Source: Flavobacteriales bacterium
GTDB lineage: Bacteria; Bacteroidota; Bacteroidia; Flavobacteriales_E; Vicingaceae
Length of the DNA stretch: 46,118 nucleotides
NCBI GenBank assembly: GCA_020435335.1
Contig: JAGQZT010000135.1
Location: forward strand, 1 to 46,118
Direction of reading: 5' to 3'
Positions within the stretch are counted from its first letter, which is position 1, and every line of letters begins with the position of its first letter. The notes beneath the pieces were generated by a model that saw only the letters and a list, made by a program, of their open reading frames with translations, had not been told where the DNA came from and did no database searches. The translations under genes and the position numbers were made by a program. Positions 14,858-24,434 of this stretch are shown here, in pieces.

Positions 14858-15940
14858 TTACTGAACAATAATCTTTTTAGCTATACTCTTTTGGCCAAGC
14901 TGGATGTTCAGGAAATAAATCCCTTGTGGAAGGGCTTTGGTAGTAACTTCAATTTGCTTTGAACCTTTTACAACACTGTTGTTATATACTTGTTTCACCT
15001 GTTGTCCTAATCCGTTTAACAGGTCGATTTTTAACATAGTGTTTTCCGGAATCTCCATACTCACGGTTACGTCATCACCGTTTGTTGGATTTGGATAGAT
15101 CGACAAACCTAATTTGCTTTCATCCAACTCTTCTATACCTACTCCCGGAAGACTGTATTGGGAAAGAAAAGTTCGGTTCGAGTCCAGTAAGTTGCCGTCT
15201 TGTTTAATGGTTCCGTTTATGAAAGACAAGATAGGGAACTTGCTTAAGCTTGGTTTGTAATAATTGATGTACTCAGCCTGAATTTCAACCGGATTGATCG
15301 TGATCGGAGGGAAAGTGATTTTGATGGTGTCAGTGATCAGGTATTCGGTTGTTCTTACGCGCAAAACAGAATCGATGGTAACTCCTAAGGGCAGGATCAA
15401 TTGGCCCCAGGCATCGGCATTTACCGTAGCGTTTCCGGCGGCGTTCGTATTTTGCCCCAATAATGAGAATGTACCCGCATAATTATCGTTGTATGAGTCT
15501 GCATAATTGAACGGGAACTTCATAGCAATTTCCGGGTCCATATTGTACTGGGCAACAATGTCTCCATAGCCAGGGACATTGGCAACCAGTCCGACATTAA
15601 TCAAACTGTCCGTACTCATTACCTGCGCATACCGGGTATTGGTAGCTGTGGCGTTGCTGGTATCTGCGTAGGTTGCAGTAGGAAAAGAAGCGCCATAAGT
15701 GGTAATTGAAGGGTTTACAATGAATTGATTTTGGGTTATTGAATAACCTCTCAGGCCGGAATAATTGAAAACAACATTTGCACCGGTAGTCGGATCCAGA
15801 AGGGAATTGGTGTCGGCTACATGATAGAGCTGATTATCATTAATTGCCGGAACAAAGTTGGTGGTGGTCAGTGTCGGTTGTGCTATAGCCGCGATAGCAG
15901 TTAAGGCCATAGCGGCAAGCAAGCTGTAAATTTTTTTCAT
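14858..15940 (-). CDS. secreted protein with type A T9SS C-terminal sorting domain
   Basis: A 360-residue exported protein of unknown function. Residues 1-20 are a signal peptide ending AIAQ before PTLTTTN. The middle is beta-rich and Thr/Asn/Ala-rich without a domain I recognise. The last 80 residues form a type A T9SS sorting domain: the opening LSIYPNPTNGD (about 280-290), then LKIDLLNGLGQQVKQV, the GIYFLNIQ strand and the lysine-ending KIIVQ. Such tails direct passage across the outer membrane and attachment to or release from the surface. Repeated phrases such as INVGLVANVPGYGDIVAQYNM hint at a carbohydrate- or ligand-binding beta sandwich, but this is not established. It is followed by the bidirectional terminator. 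Confidence 0.82.
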   Translation of the reverse strand: MKKIYSLLAAMALTAIAAIAQPTLTTTNFVPAINDNQLYHVADTNSLLDPTTGANVVFNYSGLRGYSITQNQFIVNPSITTYGASFPTATYADTSNATATNTRYAQVMSTDSLINVGLVANVPGYGDIVAQYNMDPEIAMKFPFNYADSYNDNYAGTFSLLGQNTNAAGNATVNADAWGQLILPLGVTIDSVLRVRTTEYLITDTIKITFPPITINPVEIQAEYINYYKPSLSKFPILSFINGTIKQDGNLLDSNRTFLSQYSLPGVGIEELDESKLGLSIYPNPTNGDDVTVSMEIPENTMLKIDLLNGLGQQVKQVYNNSVVKGSKQIEVTTKALPQGIYFLNIQLGQKSIAKKIIVQ

Positions 15941-15971
15941 GTGATAGCAGTTTAATTAGACTCTAAAAGTA

Positions 15972-16253
15972 CTAAAAAAAATAATCTTCCTTCAGAAACT
16001 CCTCATAAGGTGTGAGGTTAGCCATAACCTGTAGTTGAAGGTATTTCGCATGAAATGCGCTCTCCGATTGTTGTTTATTCAACTCGGTGATTCTGAAACG
16101 ATCGAAATTTTTCAATGCCAATCGCTCATTAGGCGTCAGGTCAAGCTCCCCGAATTCTTTATCCCTCAAATCATTAATGGATAAAAATTTCTTTAATCGG
16201 AAACTGTTTTGTCCAACACAATTATTGGTTGATTTATCTACCATATTTTGCAA
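15972..16253 (-). CDS. small hypothetical protein
   Basis: A 93-residue soluble, charged protein that I do not recognise. It has no signal peptide or membrane segment. Translation could start at the first Met or at Met4 (MVDKSTNNC). The middle, ELDLTPNERLALKNFDRFR, is predicted helical and looks conserved in style. The protein ends EEFLKEDYFF. It lies 31 bases upstream of the T9SS type A gene and 74 bases after the stop side of the spacing to the large type B gene, all on the minus strand. Codon use matches its neighbours, so I consider it real, with no function proposed. Confidence 0.6.
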   Translation of the reverse strand: MQNMVDKSTNNCVGQNSFRLKKFLSINDLRDKEFGELDLTPNERLALKNFDRFRITELNKQQSESAFHAKYLQLQVMANLTPYEEFLKEDYFF

Positions 16254-16327
16254 AAGTAGGATTTACTTTTATGCATCAGGTTCAGTTTATCCGGATGGTA
16301 TTAACAGGTGGATGTTAATCGTGTCAG

Positions 16328-19300
16328 CTATCTGATAATGTTTACATGGCCCACTTTTTCGTGCTCATCACCATTTACATCACGGCAATGTAGTTTCCAG
16401 ACATAGGTCCCGGCCTGAACCAGTTTCCCTTTATAATCACCGTACCACGGTTCGTATTTATCGTGCGATTCAAAGATCAGTTCGCCCCATCGGTCGAAAA
16501 TGTAGAAACCGTAATCAGTATCGGCAATACCAAATCCGTTCGGAGCAAACCCGTCGTTCAGTCCGTCAAAATCAGGGGTAAACGAGTTCGGAACAAAAAT
16601 ACCGTACTCACCTTCTATGATAGCCAAATACGACACGGTGTCTTTACATCCGTGATTGTCGGTTACGATTAATGTAACCGGGTATTTTCCGGTGTCTTCC
16701 GGGAAAGTGAAAAGCGGATTCTGATCATTGCTGAATCCCAGTCCGCCGAAGTTCCAATCCCAGGCAACGATGTTGAAGAACGACTGATCGAAGAATAGTA
16801 CGGTCGGATCAAACACGGTTGTTGGATTGTTTTCAGTCGTGTAATGAGCAGTTGGGTTATCAAACACGGTGATGTATGCATTTTTGGTGAGGGTGCCCTG
16901 ACAGCCGTTGGTATCGGTAATGGTCAGCGAGATGTCATAAGATCCCGGAGAGGTGTAAGTTACCGTTGTCGGGCTGGAAGAAGAACTTCCCACGGCCAGG
17001 TTCCAGGAAATAGCGGTAAATGCATTCGGATCGGTTAAGTTGGTGAAGGTAACCTCCAGCGGAGCACAACCTTGGAGGGTATCCGCCTCGAAAACGAGGT
17101 AATTTACCGGTCCGGGTTCAGTGATCTGGAAGGTAGAATCTTGAGAACAGCCATTGGCATCGGTCACGGTGACGGTCACCGAACCGGCATACAGACCGTT
17201 GGCAACAGGTGTATTACCTACACCGGGAGCAGTCCAGGAGTAGCTGTAATTAGGTGTTCCTCCCTGAGGGGCGATCACGATCTGTCCGTCGTTGAATCCG
17301 TAGCAGGAAGCATCGGTGATCACATTCGGGATGGAGATGGCCGTAGGCTCATTGATGTTGAATACACCGCCATTAGCAGTACATCCGTTAGCATCTTTCA
17401 CGACCACAGTATACACACCGGTACTCAACCCGGTAAAAGTATTCGAAGGGGAGAAAGTTGCTCCGTTATTGATGCTGTAGGTGAGTCCCGGAGTACCCCC
17501 TGAGGCATTGATGGTGATGGTACCGTTGCTGTTGTTTCCGGTAGTCTGGAAGTTACAGCTCACATCGGTAGGTGTAACCGAGTTGATAACGAGCAAAGCC
17601 GGGTCGTTCAACACCACGTTGATGGTGCTGGTACAGTTATTGGCATCCATGATGGTGATGGTATAATTACCGGCACAGAGGTTATTGAATGTACCTGAAG
17701 CCTGGAAGGTGACACCATCGGAGCTGAATTGATAGTTCGGTGTACCACCGTTTCCGGCAACGACGATCTGTCCGTCGCAAGAACCGTTACAGAGCGGATC
17801 GGCAGAAGAAGTGAGTGTAACCTGAAGAACAGGAGGTTCGGTAATGGTGGTGTCATCCACAATGGTACAACCGATGGCATCGGTTATGGTTACGGTGTAT
17901 AAACCAGGGCACAGGTTAGAGATATTGGGAGTAGTAGCACTATTGGACCAGCTGTAGGTATAAGGTGCTGTACCACCGGCAACAGTAACTCCGGCCTGAC
18001 CGTCGCATGCAGCGTTACATGTTACGTCAGTAGCACTCATCGTTGTGCTTAATGCGGTGTTTACCGTAATGAAATTTGGCATTAACAACGTGTCGCTGAT
18101 TGTACCGTTGGATACGATCAGTTGAACATCGTAAGAACCAGAAGTGTTGTAGCAGATGTTGGTTGGATTCTGAGCTGTTGAAGAAGCAGGGTTTCCTCCG
18201 GGGAAGGACCATGTCCAGCTAGTCGGATTGTTAATGCTTAAATCGAAGAAGTCAATACAATCGTTCAGGCACAATGTGCTGTCGGAAGAGCTGAAGCTGG
18301 CAATTGGCCCTCCACAGTTGTTAACCGTAATGGTGTAGCTGGATGGTGTCCCAACACAACCATTGGCAGTCGGAGTTACAGTAATCGTACCGGTACCATT
18401 TCCAGCGGTAAAAGCAGGTGTGTTTCCGTTTCCTGAAGCCGCCAAACCGATAGCGGTACTGGAATTGGTCCAGGTAAATGTACCTCCGGCAGGAGTACTG
18501 GTAAAGCTGGAGGCGGGTACCAGGTCACCAATACAGTAACTGGCGTTAGCAGGAACGGTTACGGTTGGAGTTGGGTTTACGGTAATGGTGTAGTTTATCG
18601 GGTTACCGATGCATCCGTTTACGGTAGGAGTTACCGTTACCGTAGAGGTTATCGGTGCAGAGGTTGCATTGGTAGCAGTAAAAGCAGGCGTATTTCCAGA
18701 ACCGGAAGCAGCCAGACCGATAGCGGTATTGGAGTTGGTCCAGGTAAATGTACCTCCGGCAGGATTGCTTACAAAAGCAGAAGCAGCGATAGCATCACCG
18801 TTACAAGCAGTGATATTAGCCGGGGTGGTCATAGTTGGAGTTGGGTTTACGGTAATGGTGTACGTAATTGGAGTACCCGGACAACCGTTTACGGTAGGAG
18901 TTACGGTTATTGTTGAAGTAATAGGTGCGGATGTCGGATTGGTAGCTGTAAATGCAGGCGTATTTCCGTTTCCTGAAGCCGCCAAACCGATAGCAGTATT
19001 GGAATTCGTCCAGGCAAATGTACCTCCGGCCGGGTTACTCACATAGTTGGATGCAGGCACATTAGCACCCGCGCATATTGTATCATTCGGTGGCGTGGTC
19101 ATGGTCGGAGCCGACGGTGTGGAACAGGTAAGTAAACTAGGGAAGATGTTAGCAACGTAATCAATTACGTTGTTGTCGTTTGGAGTTCCCAGAATTCCCA
19201 CGGAACCGCATGTTCCTGCAGATGGGAAAACATTGAAATCTCCAATAGAAACTAAAGCTCCCTGACCGGAGATCATGTCACACGATCTAAATTTCACACC

Positions 19301-19870
19301 AACAGCGGTACCCGCTGTAATTGCTCCACCACAGGTGTTGGTTGCTACTAATAGCATATTTACAACAGGTGTTCCCTGAAAAGGACGGAGTGCGGCTCCA
19401 TATGTAACCCAAGTCGGAGGGGTACAGCCTGAATTATCAGGAATAGTTTCATAATAACCACTCATTGTTGTGGTATGTGTAACGGAGCCACCAACAGTTA
19501 CGGTAGCATCAATCAAAGCATCTACAAAAGCTGCCTGATTGTTGCAACAGCTTACTTCCGACTGGATGTAAACACCACCACCACCATTCATAAAGTTTAC
19601 AATCGGATTAAGTATGGTAGCAGTAGTTATACCCATGTTTCCGAAAATCCAAACCTGATCGTATGTGGCATTGCTAATCGCAGCAGGGATAGAAGCCACC
19701 CTGTTTACCGTGCCCTGAGTGGCAACCAAACGGTTATAAATAATGCTGTTGTTATTTGACTGGTCGCTTGAGAACGCGTTGTTATAATCAATAATCAAAA
19801 TGTTATTCTGTCCAAAAGAGAATAACATGAAACACAAATTCAATATAAAAAATAACCCTAACTTTTTCAT
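16328..19870 (-). CDS. large surface protein with PKD and SprB-type repeats and CHU_C (type B T9SS) C-terminal domain
   Basis: A 1180-residue exported protein. After a signal peptide (1-20) comes an unusual N-terminal domain (about 22-245) starting NILIIDYNN, with an alternating strand-helix look resembling a flavodoxin-like or ThuA/amidotransferase-like fold. Three repeats of about 90 residues follow (250-520, each with GGTFxWTNSxTAIGLAASG). Then come a PKD domain (about 525-610), four SprB-type repeats (610-910, for example SCNF and DGQIVIAPQGGTPNY), two more PKD domains and the gliding-motility-associated C-terminal domain (about 1090-1180: VPNSFTPDFDGLNDGF, FYIFDRWGELIFES, ending GHVNIIR). 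The C-terminal domain is a known type B T9SS signal. Surface location is well supported; the role (adhesin or carrier of an N-terminal activity) is not known. Confidence 0.88.
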   Translation of the reverse strand: MKKLGLFFILNLCFMLFSFGQNNILIIDYNNAFSSDQSNNNSIIYNRLVATQGTVNRVASIPAAISNATYDQVWIFGNMGITTATILNPIVNFMNGGGGVYIQSEVSCCNNQAAFVDALIDATVTVGGSVTHTTTMSGYYETIPDNSGCTPPTWVTYGAALRPFQGTPVVNMLLVATNTCGGAITAGTAVGVKFRSCDMISGQGALVSIGDFNVFPSAGTCGSVGILGTPNDNNVIDYVANIFPSLLTCSTPSAPTMTTPPNDTICAGANVPASNYVSNPAGGTFAWTNSNTAIGLAASGNGNTPAFTATNPTSAPITSTITVTPTVNGCPGTPITYTITVNPTPTMTTPANITACNGDAIAASAFVSNPAGGTFTWTNSNTAIGLAASGSGNTPAFTATNATSAPITSTVTVTPTVNGCIGNPINYTITVNPTPTVTVPANASYCIGDLVPASSFTSTPAGGTFTWTNSSTAIGLAASGNGNTPAFTAGNGTGTITVTPTANGCVGTPSSYTITVNNCGGPIASFSSSDSTLCLNDCIDFFDLSINNPTSWTWSFPGGNPASSTAQNPTNICYNTSGSYDVQLIVSNGTISDTLLMPNFITVNTALSTTMSATDVTCNAACDGQAGVTVAGGTAPYTYSWSNSATTPNISNLCPGLYTVTITDAIGCTIVDDTTITEPPVLQVTLTSSADPLCNGSCDGQIVVAGNGGTPNYQFSSDGVTFQASGTFNNLCAGNYTITIMDANNCTSTINVVLNDPALLVINSVTPTDVSCNFQTTGNNSNGTITINASGGTPGLTYSINNGATFSPSNTFTGLSTGVYTVVVKDANGCTANGGVFNINEPTAISIPNVITDASCYGFNDGQIVIAPQGGTPNYSYSWTAPGVGNTPVANGLYAGSVTVTVTDANGCSQDSTFQITEPGPVNYLVFEADTLQGCAPLEVTFTNLTDPNAFTAISWNLAVGSSSSSPTTVTYTSPGSYDISLTITDTNGCQGTLTKNAYITVFDNPTAHYTTENNPTTVFDPTVLFFDQSFFNIVAWDWNFGGLGFSNDQNPLFTFPEDTGKYPVTLIVTDNHGCKDTVSYLAIIEGEYGIFVPNSFTPDFDGLNDGFAPNGFGIADTDYGFYIFDRWGELIFESHDKYEPWYGDYKGKLVQAGTYVWKLHCRDVNGDEHEKVGHVNIIR

Positions 19871-19962
19871 CCACTAATGTTTAAGCCGCTAAAATAACCT
19901 ATTTTTTCGGCATTTGGTGTGTCGAAAAGACGCAAAATAGGGTAAATCGTTGCCTTCAACCT

Positions 19963-19993
19963 AAAAAAAAAGCCCCTTTTTGTAAGAGGCTTT
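19963..19993 (-). terminator. intrinsic terminator after the 1435-residue surface protein gene
   Basis: On minus-strand RNA the arms at 19984-19993 and 19969-19978 pair over ten positions, including one U-G wobble, around a five-base loop. A U-run from the complement of 19963-19968 follows. It lies about 20 bases after the stop codon at 20015, so the surface protein genes on either side are separate transcription units. Confidence 0.78.
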
Positions 19994-20014
19994 AAAAGAT
20001 TTAGGATAAAAATT

Positions 20015-23000
20015 TTATTTAATGACGTTTACATGTCCCACTTCTTCGTGTTGTTCGCCATTAATGTCTTCAAATAGTAATTTCCATACATACACACCGT
20101 TTTGAACCAGTTTTCCTTTGTAAGTTCCGTCCCATGGTTCGGATAACGTATGGGATTCAAAAATAATCTCTCCCCAACGGTCAAAGATGTAAAAACCGTA
20201 ATTGTAGCTGGAGAGACCAAAGCCTGTTGGGAAAAAACCTTCATTCATACCGTCAAAATCCGGAGTAAAGGCATTGGGGATGTAGATGGCAAATTCACCT
20301 TTTACAATGGCCGTGTTGGTAATGGTGTTGGCACATCCGTTGGCATCGATCACAGTCAGGGTTACCAGGTATTTTCCGGTATCTTCAGGGAAGGTGTACG
20401 ATGGGTTCTGCATACCGCTGGTGTCCAGTCCGCCGAAGTTCCACCACCAGTTTACAATGTTGGTGTACGACTGGTCAAAGAAATTGATCGTCGGGTTGAA
20501 CATGGTGGTCGGATTCGGATCCATGATGAAGTCCGCCACCGGATTGGCAAACACTTCCACGTAATTGTTTTTGGTGATGCTGTTCACGCAGCCGGTATTG
20601 GCATCTGCCACGGTCAGGGTTACATCGTAAGTCCCCGGGGTGTTGTAAGTATGCGACACGGTATCTCCTCCCGCACCCGAGCCGTCACCGAAGTTCCAGG
20701 TGGCATTGCTGGTCGGAGTAGGCGTAATGTTCCAGAAGGTGAACGGTTGCAGAGGTGTTTCACACACTCCCAGCGTATCCGCCAGGAAGTTCACCGCCGG
20801 CAGTGGATTCACCCAAATGGTTACCGTGTCACTCACATTAGGCGAACAGCCGTCAGAAAGTGTTACGATGTACGAGGTTGTAACCGCCGGAGAAACGTTG
20901 TGGCTGGCGCCATTACCCAATCCGTTGTTCCAGGAGTAGGAGTAAGGGCCACCGTTCCCCGATCCGGCTGTAGCCTGGGCAGAGATGTTCGCCAGCCCAC
21001 CCGGACAAATGCTGTCGTCAGGACTGGCCGTCACAACCAAAGGAGGATGAACAGTCACGGTAATGTCATCGGTAGCGGTACAACCGTTGGCATCGGTAAT
21101 GGTTACGATATAGGTTGTTTGTACGGCAGGCGAAACGTTGTGTGTTTGTCCGGCTCCCAGTCCGTTGTTCCACGAGTAGGAATAAGCAGGCGTACCACCG
21201 GCACCGGCAGCATTCAGAGTGGTGTTTCCTGCTGTGCAGATGGTTACATCATTACCGGCATTAACTGTCAGCAAAGGCGGTTCGGTAATGGTTACCGAAA
21301 CAGTATCGGTACAACCGGTATTGGCATCGGTAATGGTACATACGTATGTTCCGGCCCCTAAATTGGTGGCAGTTTGCACGTTTTGAGCCGGAACGGTATT
21401 CCAGGTGAAGTTGTAAGTCGCATTCGGATCCGAGCCATTGGCAGTAGCCGAACCGTTGTTTCCGCCGTTACAGGAAACATGGGTCGATGCGGTGATGCTT
21501 CCGGTAAATGCGGGGTTGTTCCCCACGGTAATACTCACCGTAGTATCACAGTTCAGCGCATCGGCAATGGTTACGGTATAAGTTCCTGGAACGAGGTTGG
21601 AGAGGGTGTTGTTCGGAGTAGGACCTGCCCCCCAATTGTAGGTATAACCACCATTACCTCCCGAGATATTGAGCACGGAGACCGAGCCGCTGGGCTGACC
21701 ACAGTTGGCGTTTACCGAATCCAGGGTGAAAGTAAAACCGGCAGGTTCGGTCAGGGTGAAGGTTGAATCCACAAAACAGCCGAAGGCATCGGTTACGGTA
21801 ACCATGTAGGTTCCTGCACCGAGGTTAATGGCCGGGTTTGTTGTCTGATTATTGGCACTGGCATTCCACTGGTAGGTGTAAGGAGCAATACCTCCTTGTG
21901 GAGCGAGGATGATCTGACCGTCGTTGCCTCCGTTACAGGTTGGGTTGGTAGGCGTGTTCGGAATGCTTAAGATGTTGAATAGCACCGTTACGTTGTCGGT
22001 AGAGATGCAGCCGTTTCCGTTATCTTCGGTCCAGGTGAAGGTGTAGGGACCTGCAGCAGGAACCGTAACGGTAGCAGTAGGAGAGTTTGCCGGAGCAAAG
22101 TTGACACCCGCCGGTCCCGACCAGGATCCGGTACCGTAACTCGGAATGGCATTCAGGCCATAAGTGAGGGTACAGGAAGTATCATCCACACCGGCATTGG
22201 TAATAGGCAGGGCAACGAAAGGACCTCCGGAAACAGTAACCGGACAACCGTTGGTGTCCACAATGTCGAATGAGTACATATCACCATTTTGCAATCCGTT
22301 GATCACAATGGTACCGCCATGGGTACAGGTTGTGTTCACAAAGCTGGCACTGGCAGGGGATAAGTTGGAGGCGGTGTATAAAGAGCCGTCAAACTCGGGC
22401 AATCCGCCGGTTACGGTTACGGTAACCGAACTGTCCTGACAATCGGGAACCACTACCGTGGTGATCTCGGTCAGGTACTGCACGGCAAAAGGCTGTCCCA
22501 TGTCGTAGCAGTTGGAAGTGGTGTTGGTGTAACTGTAGATATACGGATTATTCAAGGTATCGTAGAATGTGATTGGCACATAGTACAACGTGTTGCTGGT
22601 CCATGGTCCGGCATAAGGAGGAGCACCGGTCAGGTTGGTGCTGTTAAAGTTGTTACCGAAGCCAACCAGTCCGACAAAGCAAGGGTCGGTGGTAAAGGCT
22701 TGCTGGGGGAAGATGGTCGGCGGACAAGAATAGACCAGGTAACCAATTCCGGGGTTATAGCCGTTCGGAGCTCCGATCGGAGGGCTACTGGCCTGAGGAG
22801 GCGGATTGTAGTTTCCGTTGCTGGTGAGGGAGAACTGATCGCCGAAGCAGACCTTATTGGTGTTTGAACTGTTTCCGATAATACTAGGTGTAAATGTGCC
22901 TACGAAGGCTCCGCAGACACAAGATGGTGGAGCCGTTCCTGTAGCAACGATGGTACACATTGGGAAACCGGAGAAGTAAGCGGTAATGGTAAAGTTTTGA

Positions 23001-24322
23001 CCGTTGGCCGGTATCCCGGAAATACTCCAGTTCTCCGGAGAAGTAAATGGGGCATTGATGGTTGTGTCAAATGTAGAGATACCATTATTTAGTGAAATAA
23101 TTAAAGTTCCTGAAGGAGGTGGATTAGAGAATGAAATGGTTCCGTTAACCATAAAAGAGTCATTTACGCAAAATCCGGTATTCAGGGAAAACCCGGTTAT
23201 CGGTGGTGGCGACATGAAGTTCGTTGTAATGGTACAGTTCGGATCAGCGCTGAAAGTTGCTGTAAAAGCACAGTTTGTGCCAGTTTGGGGTAAGCCTGTA
23301 AAGTTGAAAGGCAGTGGCGAGGCAAATGGGGCGTTAAATACCTGGGGAGCTCCGGAACATGGTGTAATGGTTAATGTTCCTGATGCAGGAGCATTATTAA
23401 AATAGAGTGTTCCCGACACATCATATCCCAGTGAAGGAGTACTGTAGCAGTTCGTCATCACAATGGGCATACTGTCTATGGCACAGACCACACCGCAGGG
23501 GCCGGGAGCATTATAAGCAGTCGTGAAAGTACAGGCGGTATCAAGTGAAAACACTGCCGTCACATCGCAGGGGACCCCATCTGCCGGTATCCCGGTTAAA
23601 TTGTAATTGATGGGACTGGTGAAAGGAGCGTTGAAGATCTGATTATTACCATGGCAGTCCGTGACGGTTAGTGTACCTCCAAGGGGCGGACCGGTAAATG
23701 TGATTGAGCCACTAACGTCATAGGTGTTTGTCGCGGCATTACAAGGTGTTGCATTTACACTGAGTGCAGAGATGGTACAAGGATTTACGATCGCGCAGTT
23801 GGTGGTAGCAGCTCCACTGGAATTGGTAAAAGATACATTGGTTGGGTTGTTGGAGAAGTTGGTGATCAATAAAATGTATACATCGCCGGTGTTGGCTCCG
23901 GTAATGGTTACTATTTCCGGGATAGCTGATCCGGAGTAGCTACAATCGTATGGTGAACCTAATGAGCCACAATTACTCATCGCAGCAGCCAAATTTGGAA
24001 AAGGTCCCCATAACGCAAAATCAATATCCAGGTTACCCGAATTGTTGATGTCAATGGTCATGTTCCCCGGATTGTCAATTTCCATGAAGTACCAGGCGGG
24101 ATTTGGTGTGGTTGATAAACACCCGTAGTTGTTCCCGGGAGCCGTAGTTTGTGCAGAGCCATTATTCACACCTGCCGGGAAGTTATAGGTTGATCCGGTA
24201 CAAAAAGGGTCGGCAGTACCACAATCATTCCCTTGGGCATTAGACATAAGTTGAATTCCCAGCAATGAAATCACAAGGAAGAAATATCGTAAAAAGTACA
24301 TGGTATGTTTAGTTAGCAACAA
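20015..24322 (-). CDS. large surface protein with CHU_C (type B T9SS) C-terminal domain
   Basis: A 1435-residue exported protein. The predicted N terminus has a hydrophobic signal ending LMSNAQ near residue 30; translation might begin at a later Met (MYFLRY) rather than the first. Residues 30-175 form a beta-rich domain (WYFMEIDNPGNMTIDI, NLDIDFALWGPF) common at the start of CHU_C proteins. Four repeats of about 95 residues (180-480) each contain GTLTI followed by NAPFTSP and a G-P-C turn. After a less clear region come three clear SprB-type repeats, two Ig/PKD-like repeats, two PKD domains (WNFGDG) and the CHU_C domain (about 1345-1435: IPNAFTPDFDGMNEGF, FYIFDRWGEIIFES). It is probably secreted by T9SS and surface-bound. 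Function beyond that is unknown. Confidence 0.88.
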   Translation of the reverse strand: MLLTKHTMYFLRYFFLVISLLGIQLMSNAQGNDCGTADPFCTGSTYNFPAGVNNGSAQTTAPGNNYGCLSTTPNPAWYFMEIDNPGNMTIDINNSGNLDIDFALWGPFPNLAAAMSNCGSLGSPYDCSYSGSAIPEIVTITGANTGDVYILLITNFSNNPTNVSFTNSSGAATTNCAIVNPCTISALSVNATPCNAATNTYDVSGSITFTGPPLGGTLTVTDCHGNNQIFNAPFTSPINYNLTGIPADGVPCDVTAVFSLDTACTFTTAYNAPGPCGVVCAIDSMPIVMTNCYSTPSLGYDVSGTLYFNNAPASGTLTITPCSGAPQVFNAPFASPLPFNFTGLPQTGTNCAFTATFSADPNCTITTNFMSPPPITGFSLNTGFCVNDSFMVNGTISFSNPPPSGTLIISLNNGISTFDTTINAPFTSPENWSISGIPANGQNFTITAYFSGFPMCTIVATGTAPPSCVCGAFVGTFTPSIIGNSSNTNKVCFGDQFSLTSNGNYNPPPQASSPPIGAPNGYNPGIGYLVYSCPPTIFPQQAFTTDPCFVGLVGFGNNFNSTNLTGAPPYAGPWTSNTLYYVPITFYDTLNNPYIYSYTNTTSNCYDMGQPFAVQYLTEITTVVVPDCQDSSVTVTVTGGLPEFDGSLYTASNLSPASASFVNTTCTHGGTIVINGLQNGDMYSFDIVDTNGCPVTVSGGPFVALPITNAGVDDTSCTLTYGLNAIPSYGTGSWSGPAGVNFAPANSPTATVTVPAAGPYTFTWTEDNGNGCISTDNVTVLFNILSIPNTPTNPTCNGGNDGQIILAPQGGIAPYTYQWNASANNQTTNPAINLGAGTYMVTVTDAFGCFVDSTFTLTEPAGFTFTLDSVNANCGQPSGSVSVLNISGGNGGYTYNWGAGPTPNNTLSNLVPGTYTVTIADALNCDTTVSITVGNNPAFTGSITASTHVSCNGGNNGSATANGSDPNATYNFTWNTVPAQNVQTATNLGAGTYVCTITDANTGCTDTVSVTITEPPLLTVNAGNDVTICTAGNTTLNAAGAGGTPAYSYSWNNGLGAGQTHNVSPAVQTTYIVTITDANGCTATDDITVTVHPPLVVTASPDDSICPGGLANISAQATAGSGNGGPYSYSWNNGLGNGASHNVSPAVTTSYIVTLSDGCSPNVSDTVTIWVNPLPAVNFLADTLGVCETPLQPFTFWNITPTPTSNATWNFGDGSGAGGDTVSHTYNTPGTYDVTLTVADANTGCVNSITKNNYVEVFANPVADFIMDPNPTTMFNPTINFFDQSYTNIVNWWWNFGGLDTSGMQNPSYTFPEDTGKYLVTLTVIDANGCANTITNTAIVKGEFAIYIPNAFTPDFDGMNEGFFPTGFGLSSYNYGFYIFDRWGEIIFESHTLSEPWDGTYKGKLVQNGVYVWKLLFEDINGEQHEEVGHVNVIK

Positions 24323-24356
24323 AATCCCCTAAAATTAATTAAATTTTAACAAATGG

Positions 24357-24395
24357 AATCGGGGTACAACTATTTTTTGCAGTTGTACCCCGATT
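24357..24395 (-). terminator. 15-base-pair hairpin, probable terminator after the giant adhesin gene
   Basis: Two perfect 15-base arms (24357-24371 and 24381-24395) enclose a nine-base loop, the longest perfect inverted repeat I found in the window. It lies 40 bases beyond the stop of the 2621-residue gene. The T-run is on the plus-strand side (TTTTATA); on the minus side there is a short TTT and then AT-rich DNA, so it could act in either direction or stabilise mRNA ends. Confidence 0.62.
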
Positions 24396-24434
24396 TTATA
24401 ATATAAAATTTAGTATCCCAACAGGCTCAAAATT

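Noticed and set aside
20150..21361. A 403-codon open frame on the plus strand opposite the 1435-residue surface protein
   Set aside because: It lies wholly inside a well-supported gene on the other strand. The translation is rich in Arg, Gly and Ile with no domain, as expected from the complement of Thr/Gly/Asn-rich repeats that avoid stop codons in this frame.
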